Below, piece by piece: positions 1 through 7,623 of a stretch of 48,856 bases of DNA; positions within the stretch are counted from its first letter, which is position 1, and each line of letters begins with the position of its first letter. Below the pieces are notes generated by a model that was not told the DNA's origin, searched no databases, and was given only the letters and a program-made list of their open reading frames with translations. The DNA is from a virus. The position numbers and the translations under genes are program-made. The stretch spans positions 1-48,856 of the IMG/VR virus record IMGVR_UViG_3300037341_000028, one strand, 5' to 3'.

Positions 1-120
1 CCGAACCCACATAACGATCAACACCAGAAGCAGCGGCACAATCGACACCCAGTGCCGCTGAAACATTTGCATTTCGGTTGCCTCTGGATTGCGTATCCAG
101 TCTGCCAGGATGATGAGTGC
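1..120. repeat. Left copy of 120-base terminal direct repeat
   Basis: Identical to the last 120 bases of the window (48737-48856). The repeat falls inside a small gene that becomes intact when the ends are joined, so it most likely marks the overlap of a circular assembly rather than a packaged terminal repeat. The unit genome is then 48,736 bases. Confidence 0.95.
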
Positions 121-171
121 AGCCACATTGAGCAGCACAACCTGTATAATCATTGCGGTTCTCTGTGTCAT
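1..171 (-). CDS. Small two-helix membrane protein, spans the circular junction
   Basis: The gene starts at an ATG overlapping the stop of the upstream beta-helix gene (TGATG) and runs off the left edge. On the circle it ends with TAG at 48728-48730, giving 59 residues. Two hydrophobic stretches are visible, residues 8-24 (MIIQVVLLNVAALIILA region) and 43-56 (SIVPLLLVLIVMWV), followed by a basic tail RRK. The short segment between them is rich in Glu, Met and Gln. This is the look of a small phage membrane protein such as a holin or an inhibitor of secondary infection, but it sits among head-tail connector genes, far from the lysis cassette. No family is recognised and no function is assigned. 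Confidence 0.75.
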   Translation of the reverse strand, partial: MTQRTAMIIQVVLLNVAALIILADWIRNPEATEMQMFQRHWVSIVPLLLVLIVMWVR

Positions 172-1229
172 CACGTCACAATCTTGAGCGTACCGCCATC
201 ATTCCAGAACGCCCCGGTGGGCAGGCCGCTTGCCGACGTGGGCAGGCTTGGAGCCACGACGTAATTGTCGGTAAAGGCGACTTGCGGAACGCCGATGTAA
301 CTACCCTGCGTATCTGGGCAAACAATCCTGAGATTGCGATTGACATTGACGTCCCAGACGGTATCAGCAATGATCTGGGTACCCACGGCGTAGCAGTCGC
401 CCGAACTGCCCATCTTGATGCCCACCGTACCGCTATGGCTGCCTGTTTCCAGGATGTGCCCAAACCGCACAATCAGGCTGCTATTCACAATGTTCCCCGC
501 GATGCCGAGCGCGTTGTCGCCTGCGAGGTACAAATCCTCTACATTGACATGCAGATGCCCCTGCCCGACCGTGCTGTCGCCGATGCCCTCCCCATTTTGA
601 GGCACCCATATCTTCGGCGTGAACAGAAAAAAGATACCCGGTGACGACGTGTTCTTGACGCAGAACGTGTTGACGATGCTACCCTGGCCGGGCTGCTCAG
701 CGCCGGTTGCGCCCGTCCCGTCCACCTCGTTGATGTAGCAGAACGACGTGTTATCACCAGATGTTTTATCCAGCAGCGTTGTGCCGTTCGCAGTCGCTGA
801 GATGCGAAACAACCGAAGCTGTACCTCATCCCCGAGCGTGACCGTGCCGCGTACCGTGGCGAGCGGCCCGTCAATATCCACATAGTCAGGCTGTGCGATG
901 TTCTCGGCGTACTCGCCGCTATCCACGATCACAATCGACACGCGACTATACAGCCCTGGCGACAGTGCCGACGCTGCGGTAATCGCCGCGCCGATGGTGA
1001 GGAATGCCGTTTGCGGGTTCGTGCCGTCGTTTGTGTCGGCGCCGTGTTTCCCGACGAACAGCGTACGCTGATACGTGGCAAATGATACACCGTCACGGAT
1101 GGCAGCAATGGACGTGCGTTTCGTACTGCCAGTGCCACCCGCCGATCCCTGAATGGGCAGGTAGTCATCATCCGCAGGCGTCAGGTCCTCGGTGAGCTCA
1201 ATGATTTGTGTCAGTTCGTTCTCAGCCAT
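171..1229 (-). CDS. Beta-helix-like virion fibre or head decoration protein
   Basis: 352 residues from an ATG that overlaps the stop of the preceding connector gene. Residues 1-50 form a linker with the phrase ADDDYLPIQGSAGGTGSTKR, typical of phage fibre starts. After about residue 55 the chain has the pattern of a right-handed parallel beta-helix (pectin-lyase-like): short turns rich in Gly, Asn, Asp and Thr between beta strands, and the early phrase VGKHGADTNDGTNPQTAF that opens many such proteins. The C-terminus has the small fibre cap TGAFWNDGGTLKIV. The gene lies between a head-closure protein and the gp10-like protein, an unusual place for a tail fibre, so a head fibre or decoration is possible. 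Virion location is inferred from context. Confidence 0.65.
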   Translation of the reverse strand: MAENELTQIIELTEDLTPADDDYLPIQGSAGGTGSTKRTSIAAIRDGVSFATYQRTLFVGKHGADTNDGTNPQTAFLTIGAAITAASALSPGLYSRVSIVIVDSGEYAENIAQPDYVDIDGPLATVRGTVTLGDEVQLRLFRISATANGTTLLDKTSGDNTSFCYINEVDGTGATGAEQPGQGSIVNTFCVKNTSSPGIFFLFTPKIWVPQNGEGIGDSTVGQGHLHVNVEDLYLAGDNALGIAGNIVNSSLIVRFGHILETGSHSGTVGIKMGSSGDCYAVGTQIIADTVWDVNVNRNLRIVCPDTQGSYIGVPQVAFTDNYVVAPSLPTSASGLPTGAFWNDGGTLKIVT

Positions 1230-1699
1230 CACACCACCCACAACCCGACGCCGCCGTCGGTTGCAATGATTGCGTCGCCGTCCGTTGCGAGCGTCGGAAT
1301 GCTCGCCAGCGTCACCGTATCCAGCTCGCCACGTACAATCTCAGTGTCCAGATACGTGCTGCGGGTCTGCGGATCAGTCTGGACGCCCTGAATATCGTAT
1401 GCCTGCCCGTCTGACACAAAGCGCATACGCTCTTCTACCTCCGGATAGGCGCCGCGCAACGCGATGCGATGCGTGATCGTGCCATATGTTTGCTCTGCGG
1501 TGTCTGTCTCACTCACCGCAACAGGCGAGACACGGCACGGAACGTTGATCAGGCGACTGCTGATCAATTGCCACGCCTCTACCGGCTGCCCATAGGTGTC
1601 CTGTGCTGTGTTGAGGCGCTGTACCGTGCCAACTTGCGGATAGAAGTCTGCCAGGTTGCGCAGCAATTTCGGATGTATCAGGTGACGTCGCGCAGCCAT
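1229..1699 (-). CDS. Head-tail joining / head closure protein
   Basis: 156 residues. The chain begins with a basic N-terminus and a DFYPQVGTVQRL strand, followed by a beta-rich body (YGQPVEAWQ, VPCRVSPVAV, HRIALRGAYPEVEERMRFV) that matches the layout of phage head-tail joining proteins (SPP1 gp16 / HK97 gp9 type), which cap the connector before the tail attaches. It overlaps the upstream connector by 22 bases and the downstream gene by one base. Position after the major capsid protein and adaptor supports the call; the sequence match is by pattern only. Confidence 0.6.
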   Translation of the reverse strand: MAARRHLIHPKLLRNLADFYPQVGTVQRLNTAQDTYGQPVEAWQLISSRLINVPCRVSPVAVSETDTAEQTYGTITHRIALRGAYPEVEERMRFVSDGQAYDIQGVQTDPQTRSTYLDTEIVRGELDTVTLASIPTLATDGDAIIATDGGVGLWVV

Positions 1700-2070
1700 T
1701 CATTCATCCATATCTCACGAGCGGCAAACTCGCTCACGTTCTGCTCGGCAATGTCCCAGGCGGTGCCCTCGCGGGCTTCTTCTTCGTCTGCCAGCCGCCG
1801 CTGATGTTTTGCCTGTGCTCGAAACTCTTCCGCCAGTTGCGCGCCATCGGTTGTAATGTCCAGTAGTTTGATGACCTTCTGGATATACAACTCGCTTCCG
1901 GCCACCGTCTCGTATATGCGGGCAATGGCGCGCCGCATGTTGCTGCCCTCGAAACTAAAGAATACGTCATACTCTTCATCCGTGAAAACCGGATCAGTCG
2001 TGTCCGTGTCCTTCAGTGCCAGAAGGCGAAGATTTCCGACGGTTGTTCCTGGTACGTACGTTGCTGCCAT
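1678..2070 (-). CDS. Head-tail connector (adaptor) protein
   Basis: 130 residues, mostly helical. The N-terminal part contains TVGNLRLLALKDTDTTDPVF and a TDEEYDVFF segment, the common opening of gp6/gp15-like adaptor proteins in which helices form the ring below the portal. The C-terminal part is a charged helix and ends in IWMNEWLRDVT. A Shine-Dalgarno AGGAG lies ten bases before the ATG. The start lies inside the preceding 73-codon gene in another frame. The order capsid, small gene, adaptor, closure protein agrees with the role. Confidence 0.65.
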   Translation of the reverse strand: MAATYVPGTTVGNLRLLALKDTDTTDPVFTDEEYDVFFSFEGSNMRRAIARIYETVAGSELYIQKVIKLLDITTDGAQLAEEFRAQAKHQRRLADEEEAREGTAWDIAEQNVSEFAAREIWMNEWLRDVT

Positions 2071-2215
2071 CGCGTGCAGGCTCCTGTAGTCTCATCTGCC
2101 CCTCGGGCGGTGCGGGCGGCGCTGGTTTTAACGCCGCCATTTGTGCCCTGAGCGCCTGGAGTTCTGCGAGTATCGCGTCCAGACGCTCATCAGTGCCGTT
2201 TGTTGCGGGCTGCAT
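1994..2215 (-). CDS. Small protein after the major capsid gene, unknown function
   Basis: 73 residues, started by an ATG that shares a base with the stop of the capsid gene (TAATG), so translation is probably coupled. Residues 8-30 are a leucine- and alanine-rich amphipathic helix (RLDAILAELQALRAQMAAL), then a Pro-rich hinge (PAPPAPPEG) and a basic, disordered tail rich in Arg, Asn, Ser and His. It overlaps the next gene by 77 bases in a different frame, which lowers confidence a little. No family is recognised; a coiled-coil accessory of the head is possible. Confidence 0.6.
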   Translation of the reverse strand: MQPATNGTDERLDAILAELQALRAQMAALKPAPPAPPEGQMRLQEPARDGSNVRTRNNRRKSSPSGTEGHGHD

Positions 2216-3387
2216 TACGAGCCGCTTCCGTTACTAGCCACCGTGCAGCGGAAGTCCGCCAATTGTCCACCAAAGACGTGCATCACGCCCCACTCGTAAC
2301 TATTGCTGTCGAACGAACCAATGGGGATTTCAGTGTTGCCCGTCAAACTCACGGCGTCCGGTCGGCGACGGAAGATGGCAGGCGCGCCTCCCAGAAGCGA
2401 CAGGAAGCCCACTTCAATCGCCGGACGTCCGCTTGTGGGCGACGCGAACAGATACCAGGACGTATCACCGTTGCTGTCGGCAATGTACGGCAGCCACGGG
2501 TTAACCACAATCTGCGTTTTGTTCGCCATCCAGTTTGCGGTAACAATCCGCTGCTCATCCGCAGGAGCAGACACAGCACCCTGGCCCACCAGGCCGATCT
2601 CCAGTTGTGTCGCGTTGAGAATGTTGCGCGCTGTGATCTCCAGTGCAGGCGGCACCACGAGCGTCACGGCATCGATGAAAATTGGCAGGCCATTCTCGTC
2701 GGTTTGATTTTTCAACACCTGGTATGCAGTCTGGAGTGCGCTGATCGAAAGTTCCGGGTTGCTCGTGACCACGTTGTTATTGGTTGCGTTGTAGACAGCC
2801 GCGAGCGGCCCCGACGTACCTGCGTACAATTCAGTCACGAACTTCTCTTCACTCCGACGGGCGCCTTCTGCGAGGCTAGTGGGCAAAATGTCAAACGCAC
2901 CCAGATCGTCATTAACCAGCGTTTCCATCGTCATCTGAACTTTGCCGACATATTTCTTGACGGCATAGTCGGCAAGTTCACGATCTTCCACGGCCCTATA
3001 GCCCACGCCGGTCGTGCCTTCGGGCGCCTCTACCAGGAGCTGATTACCTCCAAATGTAGCAAGCGTCTTGACATTGCGAAAATCGGGCACCATGCGTTGT
3101 TGGGCATAGGTCGTCCAGTTTGTACCGTATACCATATACGCAGAGGCCAAGCGACGCGAGAGAATATCCCCAAACAGATTGGGAAAATCACTCGTGCTCA
3201 TTGCCTCACGAAGCGGGATGCGCGAGCGGCGTGCTTGCAGATCGTTCAGGTACGTTTGTGCTTCAATGAGTTTTTGTTTGTATTCGGTTGTGTTCCGGTT
3301 AACCTGTGCGTGTTGGCGTGCCAACGCTTCAAATGTCGCCACGTGTGCATTGTTAGCCTCCATCAGGCCCGTAAATTCAATACTCAT
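2215..3387 (-). CDS. Major capsid protein (HK97 fold expected)
   Basis: 390 residues. Residues 10-58 form a helical, charged delta-domain-like region, followed by REAMSTSDFPNLFGDILSR, the start of the shell domain in this capsid family. Later segments VGYRAVEDRELADYAVKKY (spine strand), MTMETLVNDD, a helix with ARRSEEKFVTEL, and LVVPPALEITARNIL are typical of Mu gpT/HK97-like capsid subunits. It directly follows the protease-scaffold gene and precedes connector genes, which is the canonical order. About 415 copies would form a T=7 shell if the genome fills an ordinary head; that number is general knowledge, not seen here. Confidence 0.85.
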   Translation of the reverse strand: MSIEFTGLMEANNAHVATFEALARQHAQVNRNTTEYKQKLIEAQTYLNDLQARRSRIPLREAMSTSDFPNLFGDILSRRLASAYMVYGTNWTTYAQQRMVPDFRNVKTLATFGGNQLLVEAPEGTTGVGYRAVEDRELADYAVKKYVGKVQMTMETLVNDDLGAFDILPTSLAEGARRSEEKFVTELYAGTSGPLAAVYNATNNNVVTSNPELSISALQTAYQVLKNQTDENGLPIFIDAVTLVVPPALEITARNILNATQLEIGLVGQGAVSAPADEQRIVTANWMANKTQIVVNPWLPYIADSNGDTSWYLFASPTSGRPAIEVGFLSLLGGAPAIFRRRPDAVSLTGNTEIPIGSFDSNSYEWGVMHVFGGQLADFRCTVASNGSGS

Positions 3388-5186
3388 TATCGCACCCCCC
3401 GCGCTGCAATTTTGGCGCGCTGTTCATCCATGCCGCTCACCCGAAACGCCTCCTCAAGTTTCGCTTCAAGATCGGCGTCCGTGAGCACAGCAGGCGCGCT
3501 AGTGCCCATCCCGCGAATAATGCCCGATGGCGCGGCTTCTGCCAGTTCAACCCAGGCCACGTCGCTCGCCTCTTTGATGTGCTTGCTGAACTCGGTGTAG
3601 TCGATTGCCATACCATCCTCGGTAAACGGGATGGTGCGTTCCAATTCACGCGACAATCGGGCGACCGTGCGCTGTGGCAGGTTGCTGTCCAGGCGCTCCT
3701 GAATATAATGCCGTGCCTCAGTCAGCAGGCGCGCCTGTCGCTCTGCCTTCAGCGCCTCTTCCAGTTCCGTTCGCACATTGACATGTGCCTGATTGGTTTC
3801 CTCCAGACGGGCAAGCCGCTCCTGGAGTGCCGTGAGTTCCTCTGGTTTCACTTTGCCCCTCCGGACTTTTTCAGTTGGTTTATCCTGGCGCCCTTCCACC
3901 AGGCGCATGACATTTGTGCCATCGTTTGTGTGCGCTTCCATCAGGCGCGCCACTCTTCCGCCCGCGCCTGCACGCGTGACGAAATCCACACTATCGGCCC
4001 TGATTAACTGCTCAATAATGCGACCCTTGCGCCCATCCACCTCGCCAGTGCGGTATGCACCGTGAGCGCGAATGGATACGTCCAAATCCTCGCCAATAGC
4101 CGCAATGAGCGGGCGATGATTGTTGTAGTATTCGATATCGGCATACAGGCCGTCATCCATCCACACCGCGTCACTAGCCAGTTTGCCTGCCAGATCGCGG
4201 ATGTCGCGTTCGGGCCGTTCGGCTTCCTCGGTTTTTGTCGGGTGATTAAGATACAGGTGTGTGCCAGCCGTGAACACGTTCGGCCCGTCGCGGCGCAACA
4301 CTTCTGCCGGATAGTAGCCCATAGCGCCCCAGCCAGGCGTGATGATGCGGATGAGGGCGCGCCCGTTGCGCTCCTGCTCGCGCAGTTTCGTCTCGGCCAG
4401 AAACGACGCCTCTTCCATCTCATCGTCTTTGTACGCCTCATCGGGCGTCATCTCGTCTATCATCTCTTGCAGCATCTTCATGGCGTCCATCACGCGCTGC
4501 ATGTTGCGCTTGTTGAGTTTGCGCCCCGCCTCCTCGATGGCGTTTTCCAGAGACGCGGCAGCCTCTTCCGCCTCGGCATAGGCATGGTCATTGCACACCA
4601 TGTCGTTTGCTGTCTCAAAGTCAAAGCGAGTGCAAATATCGTTCTGCCGAAACTCGCAATTCCCGCAACGCGCCCGCCCATCAGCGGCGCGATAGTTCGG
4701 CGCGTCTTCCTGCGCTTCAGTTGGCGTGCTTTCCTGTTCTCTGTCCATCTGTCTTGCTATCCTCTCCGACCATCGGCGCCCGGCATCGCCGCCCCACAAA
4801 TCCCAGGCAATGCGCCACGTCGTCGGCTCGCCATCTTCCAGGTCGTAATGCTTATCACGATTGGCGCCGTGACGGGCAAAGAACGAAACCATTCGCTGAA
4901 TGGTGTCTGCCGAGATGTTACGCCCGTTTGCCAGGTCACGAGCTCGCGCAATGCCGACGTCAGTGCCGCCGCGCCCATACTCGTCTCGCCAGTCCAGCGC
5001 ACGCTGTGCGGCGTCTCGGACGCCTTGCGGCGGCGTGTAACTCTCGGCTTCTCGCGACGTGACGTTGATGTCGAGAGCGGTTTTCTGATCTTCAGCAGCG
5101 GCGCGGCTGTCGTGCCTGCCCACGACCTCGCCATCGTCCTTGACGACGCACCACTCATCATCGCACTGGCGGACGGTGTAAGGCAT
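3387..5186 (-). CDS. Head maturation protease fused to scaffold, with extra N-terminal domains
   Basis: 599 residues from the ATG at 5186 (MPYTVRQC), placed three bases after the preceding stop. Four parts are visible. (1) A short N-terminal unit, residues 1-38. (2) A helical domain around residues 50-150 containing GRGGTDVGIARARDLANG and TTWRIAWDLWGGDAGRRW, known from capsid-associated proteins of several tailed phages. (3) A Cys cluster around residues 165-205 (CGNC...C...C.DH). (4) A protease-like domain around 265-420 with LNHPT and DVSIRAHG plus SVDFVTRAGAGG, giving the expected His and Ser of phage prohead proteases. The rest, from about 440, is a long charged coiled coil expected to act as scaffold. 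Catalytic assignment is by motif only. Confidence 0.75.
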   Translation of the reverse strand: MPYTVRQCDDEWCVVKDDGEVVGRHDSRAAAEDQKTALDINVTSREAESYTPPQGVRDAAQRALDWRDEYGRGGTDVGIARARDLANGRNISADTIQRMVSFFARHGANRDKHYDLEDGEPTTWRIAWDLWGGDAGRRWSERIARQMDREQESTPTEAQEDAPNYRAADGRARCGNCEFRQNDICTRFDFETANDMVCNDHAYAEAEEAAASLENAIEEAGRKLNKRNMQRVMDAMKMLQEMIDEMTPDEAYKDDEMEEASFLAETKLREQERNGRALIRIITPGWGAMGYYPAEVLRRDGPNVFTAGTHLYLNHPTKTEEAERPERDIRDLAGKLASDAVWMDDGLYADIEYYNNHRPLIAAIGEDLDVSIRAHGAYRTGEVDGRKGRIIEQLIRADSVDFVTRAGAGGRVARLMEAHTNDGTNVMRLVEGRQDKPTEKVRRGKVKPEELTALQERLARLEETNQAHVNVRTELEEALKAERQARLLTEARHYIQERLDSNLPQRTVARLSRELERTIPFTEDGMAIDYTEFSKHIKEASDVAWVELAEAAPSGIIRGMGTSAPAVLTDADLEAKLEEAFRVSGMDEQRAKIAARGVR

Positions 5187-5187
5187 T

Positions 5188-5592
5188 CTATTGGATGTGC
5201 CACACCGAGATTTCGGCGCCCGCGACACCTGCCGCCGATGCAACGCTACTCACGGCGTAGCCGAAGAAGACACCGTCAGTGTTGAGGTTGAGCGCGCTGC
5301 TTTCGGTGGCACTCTGCGTACTGTCGTAATAGATAGCGTCCCCTGCCACCACGGTCGTCTGCACGCGCCCATCATTCGGGCCGCTGTATGGGATGACGCG
5401 CAACGTTGCTACGTAATCCCCGAATAGTACAGTCGTGTCGGTTGCATCGTTCTGGCCGTCGCCTTCATCCGTGATTGCAACGCCGGTGATGCTGTTCCAT
5501 AACACCGGGTCGCCGCTGGCAGGCGTCGTCGGGTGCGTCACCGTCACCGACCGTCCATAATCGCTCAGGTACTCGGTAATGTTTGTTGCCAT
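5188..5592 (-). CDS. Capsid decoration-like protein (DUF2190 type)
   Basis: 134 residues from the ATG at 5592, chosen because GGGAGGG lies just upstream; a longer in-frame ORF begins at 5664 but has no ribosome site and would run through a terminator hairpin. The chain is all-beta, rich in Ala, Gly, Thr and Val, with GDPVLWNSITGVAITDEGDG and GDAIYYDSTQSA, the pattern of small trimeric decoration or head-fibre base proteins that bind the outside of the shell. It is the first gene of the capsid operon behind a consensus promoter and an attenuator-like leader. Confidence 0.65.
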   Translation of the reverse strand: MATNITEYLSDYGRSVTVTHPTTPASGDPVLWNSITGVAITDEGDGQNDATDTTVLFGDYVATLRVIPYSGPNDGRVQTTVVAGDAIYYDSTQSATESSALNLNTDGVFFGYAVSSVASAAGVAGAEISVWHIQ

Positions 5593-5611
5593 TCGTTCCC
5601 TCCCAGAGAAC

Positions 5612-5652
5612 AAAAAAAGCGGTGCACCCTCCCGAAGGAGAATGCACCGCTT
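5612..5652 (-). terminator. Intrinsic terminator in the leader of the head operon (attenuator candidate)
   Basis: Read leftward, AAGCGGTGCA and TGCACCGCTT form a perfect 10-bp stem around an inner hairpin, followed by a run of T. It lies between the promoter at 5712-5740 and the first capsid gene at 5592. A competing stem is possible: GAATGC (bases 5661-5666) pairs with GCATTC (5640-5645), which overlaps the 5' arm of the terminator. This mutually exclusive pair is the layout of an attenuator; no known ligand or protein motif was recognised. Confidence 0.85.
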
Positions 5653-5711
5653 ACGTTTCCGCATTCAGTGAATATATAAAACGCCTAAAGGTTCAAGCGT
5701 AGACTATCCTT

Positions 5712-5740
5712 ATTATAAGCGTGTAGGTATGGGTTGTCAA
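5712..5740 (-). promoter_or_regulatory. Perfect consensus sigma-70 promoter for the head genes
   Basis: Leftward TTGACA (5735-5740), 17-base spacer, TATAAT (5712-5717): an exact match to the consensus. The -35 box contains the stop codon of the upstream 72-residue gene. Expected transcription start is near 5705, leaving about 110 bases of leader before the capsid operon. Confidence 0.9.
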
Positions 5741-5955
5741 TATTTACTAATACAACATTCGATTTCGCCGCCATCGCGCCGTTCGCGCCTGGTGAGCAGG
5801 GTACGCGGGAGATCATAACGCCGTTCGATGAGCACCGCCAGTGAGATCACCTGTGGGCGAATGCGCTGCTCAGAGGTGGGTAGCAGTTGCGCGCATTCCA
5901 CAAGCGGTGGATGCAGCTTGAGCAGCGCCTCGCGGACCTTCTGTTGGTTATCCAT
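5737..5955 (-). CDS. Small helical protein, unknown function
   Basis: 72 residues, overlapping the end of the minor head gene by 8 bases. The chain is helical and basic (KVREALLKLHPPLVECAQLL, then RRYDLPRTLLTRRERRDGG) and ends in CCISKY. No family is recognised. Its stop codon lies inside the -35 box of the strong promoter for the capsid genes, so it is the last gene of the portal-side transcript. Confidence 0.65.
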   Translation of the reverse strand: MDNQQKVREALLKLHPPLVECAQLLPTSEQRIRPQVISLAVLIERRYDLPRTLLTRRERRDGGEIECCISKY

Positions 5956-6763
5956 CGCGTGCCCTCCTGTGTTGTACGGCGCAGCGACAACCGGGAAAGC
6001 GCGGCTCGTGATAGTCGCCCGACGGGAACGCTTGCGCCATTGCTATCCATCCCACTGATGCGTTCTGCCTGCACCCGTCGCTCACGCGATCATCCCCCGT
6101 CGTAATCCAGCGATGTTGCATGCGGATGCCCTCCCGCTCTATGCGCTCCGCTGCTTGACGTTGCGCGGTCCCGTATGCATTCGCCGTCTCAGTCACCGCT
6201 ACCAGCTCGGCACGATTGCGCAGATGGCGCTGCGGTTTGGGCGCGCTGAACTCGGCAAAGCGGGAGCGTATCTGGCGCGCCATCTCGGTATACGATGTGC
6301 CCTGCTCCATCCCCTCAACCATTAGCGTACGGATGTAATCCCGCGTCGTATCGTTGATCATCGTGACGCGTTGCGCGCCGTAGTCGCGTAGGAATTGCAC
6401 AGCCTCTGGGTTGTCAATGTCGAATGCGATGCGTAGGCCCGCCTCCCGCTGGATGTCCTCATTACCAACAATCCAGGACGCCCGCGCCGCTGCTTCTATC
6501 GGCGCCGTCATCGCCTGCTGCGTCAGGCGCACGGTATCGAGCCAGGCGGTAATCCAGATATTCTCTGGCACGCTTTCCTGAAGCGGTTCCGGGAACGCGT
6601 CTCGCAGTTTCCGCAACTCTCGCAAAAATGTATTCGATTGACGCTTGAATGCATCAGCCATAGCCCGCGACAGGCGGCGCTCAATCGGGCGCAGGCGCCG
6701 GTCGCGTTCGTTCGTGCCAAGCGCCTCGGCAATGCGTTCAACGGTAGTCACTTCCACACCCAC
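5948..6763 (-). CDS. Minor head protein (Mu F / SPP1 gp7-like)
   Basis: 271 residues from a GTG. After a helical first half the chain has GTSYTEMARQIRSRF and AELVAVTETANAYGTAQRQAA, followed by HRWITTGDDRVSDGCRQ and, at the C-terminus, HEPRFPGCRCAVQHR. This is the typical order of the phage head morphogenesis domain of Mu gpF and SPP1 gp7: helix pair, D-x-R-V-x-D...C...H.N/P.C.C. Such proteins ride with the portal and are thought to act in DNA ejection or head assembly. It sits between portal and capsid genes, as expected. Confidence 0.85.
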   Translation of the reverse strand: MGVEVTTVERIAEALGTNERDRRLRPIERRLSRAMADAFKRQSNTFLRELRKLRDAFPEPLQESVPENIWITAWLDTVRLTQQAMTAPIEAAARASWIVGNEDIQREAGLRIAFDIDNPEAVQFLRDYGAQRVTMINDTTRDYIRTLMVEGMEQGTSYTEMARQIRSRFAEFSAPKPQRHLRNRAELVAVTETANAYGTAQRQAAERIEREGIRMQHRWITTGDDRVSDGCRQNASVGWIAMAQAFPSGDYHEPRFPGCRCAVQHRRARDG

Positions 6764-7029
6764 CCCGCGTCATAATGGGCAATGCAGCGCAACATGCTAT
6801 CATTGCACTCTATCGGTGTGTGATCGGGCGGCGGCGTGCCCGGCGGCGGCGTCACCTCATAGCGCCAGACGGGATACGTATAACGCTCACGAGTGTTATT
6901 GTCGAGATCAAACACCGCCCATGACGCCTCATCATCATCAATACGGCGGATCGTCCAACCACAATCGCGCAAGTGCTGAATAGCGTGCCCTGTCGAGATT
7001 TTGTCACGCTCTGTCATCGGACCGATCAT
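6748..7029 (-). CDS. Small protein between portal and minor head genes, unknown
   Basis: 93 residues, ATG overlapping the stop of the previous gene (ATGA). It contains an early helix (GHAIQHLRDCGWTIRRIDDDEA), a beta segment (SWAVFDLDNNTRERYTYPVW) and a Pro-rich stretch. It ends in ARYDAGWVWK-like sequence (IAHYDAGWVWK). It overlaps the minor head gene by 16 bases. No family is recognised; proteins of this size between portal and head genes are often accessory and non-virion. Confidence 0.65.
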   Translation of the reverse strand: MIGPMTERDKISTGHAIQHLRDCGWTIRRIDDDEASWAVFDLDNNTRERYTYPVWRYEVTPPPGTPPPDHTPIECNDSMLRCIAHYDAGWVWK

Positions 7030-7337
7030 GGCCCCTCCTGTTCTGGTGGCTCCGGCAACCGACGCCAGTGCGAGACGGATATGTCAGACAGCGCGTACCC
7101 GTTATCAGCTATGAAAGACAGCCCAACCCAAACGCGCTCTTGCCCATATTGCCATCTCAACACATAACGCGCTAGGTTACAACCTGCATGAAAGCTATCA
7201 ACACACCAGGCCAGAACGGTTTCACCCGGTTCTGGCAAGGCATCATGGACGCTGATCCAGCCGGGCGCCTCTGGTTTGTGCTTGGGTGGCGGGGTGGCCA
7301 CTCTTTTCTCAGGATTATTCCACCATTCCCATCTCAT
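7026..7337 (-). CDS. DUF551-like small protein
   Basis: 103 residues from the ATG at 7337, one base past the upstream stop. Residues 28-100 carry PGWISVHDALPEPGETVLAW and, at the end, ISVSHWRRLPEPPEQ, which is the signature of DUF551, a small domain common in tailed phages with no known activity. The N-terminal 27 residues are basic and disordered. A longer ORF from 7454 exists but overlaps the previous gene fully and lacks a ribosome site. Confidence 0.7.
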   Translation of the reverse strand: MRWEWWNNPEKRVATPPPKHKPEAPGWISVHDALPEPGETVLAWCVDSFHAGCNLARYVLRWQYGQERVWVGLSFIADNGYALSDISVSHWRRLPEPPEQEGP

Positions 7338-7338
7338 T

Positions 7339-7623
7339 CTACACCTCCCGCGCCGCTTCCCTGCCCTCCATATAGCCCTGTATCCAGGCAGCGAGTACGT
7401 CGTGAGAAAAACGACAATCACCCACAAACTTGACAGTATGGAATGTCTTAACATCTACAACATCAAGTTGGATACCAGGAAACCTCCTTTGTAACGCACG
7501 GTGAGCAATGCACACATCCTCGTATGATCTTAGTGCGATCAAATGACGCTTGCGACCACCGAGGATACGCTTTTGTTCGTCATTCAGTTCGCATTTTTGT
7601 TCAAATGTGGTGTTATCCATCAT
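7339..7623 (-). CDS. Small protein downstream of portal, unknown
   Basis: 94 residues. The start at 7623 (ATGATGG) is preceded by GAGGGGAG and overlaps the portal stop by 11 bases. The chain is mixed alpha/beta with a central LIALRSYEDVCIAHRALQRR and a VKTFHTVKFVGDCRF strand pair; it ends in a helix (WIQGYMEGREAAREV). No family is recognised. Confidence 0.65.
   Translation of the reverse strand: MMDNTTFEQKCELNDEQKRILGGRKRHLIALRSYEDVCIAHRALQRRFPGIQLDVVDVKTFHTVKFVGDCRFSHDVLAAWIQGYMEGREAAREV

Noticed and set aside
2200-3600. 466-codon open frame on the + strand opposite the major capsid gene
   Set aside because: Antisense to a clear capsid gene; composition rich in Arg, His and Cys, no ribosome site and no promoter. 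It is a shadow of GC-rich coding DNA.
4062-5285. 407-codon open frame on the + strand opposite the protease-scaffold gene
   Set aside because: Antisense shadow; protein is rich in His, Val, Arg and low-order sequence, without a start signal.
5593-5664. Longer start of the decoration protein at 5664
   Set aside because: It would translate through the terminator hairpin without a ribosome site; the start at 5592 has GGGAGGG.
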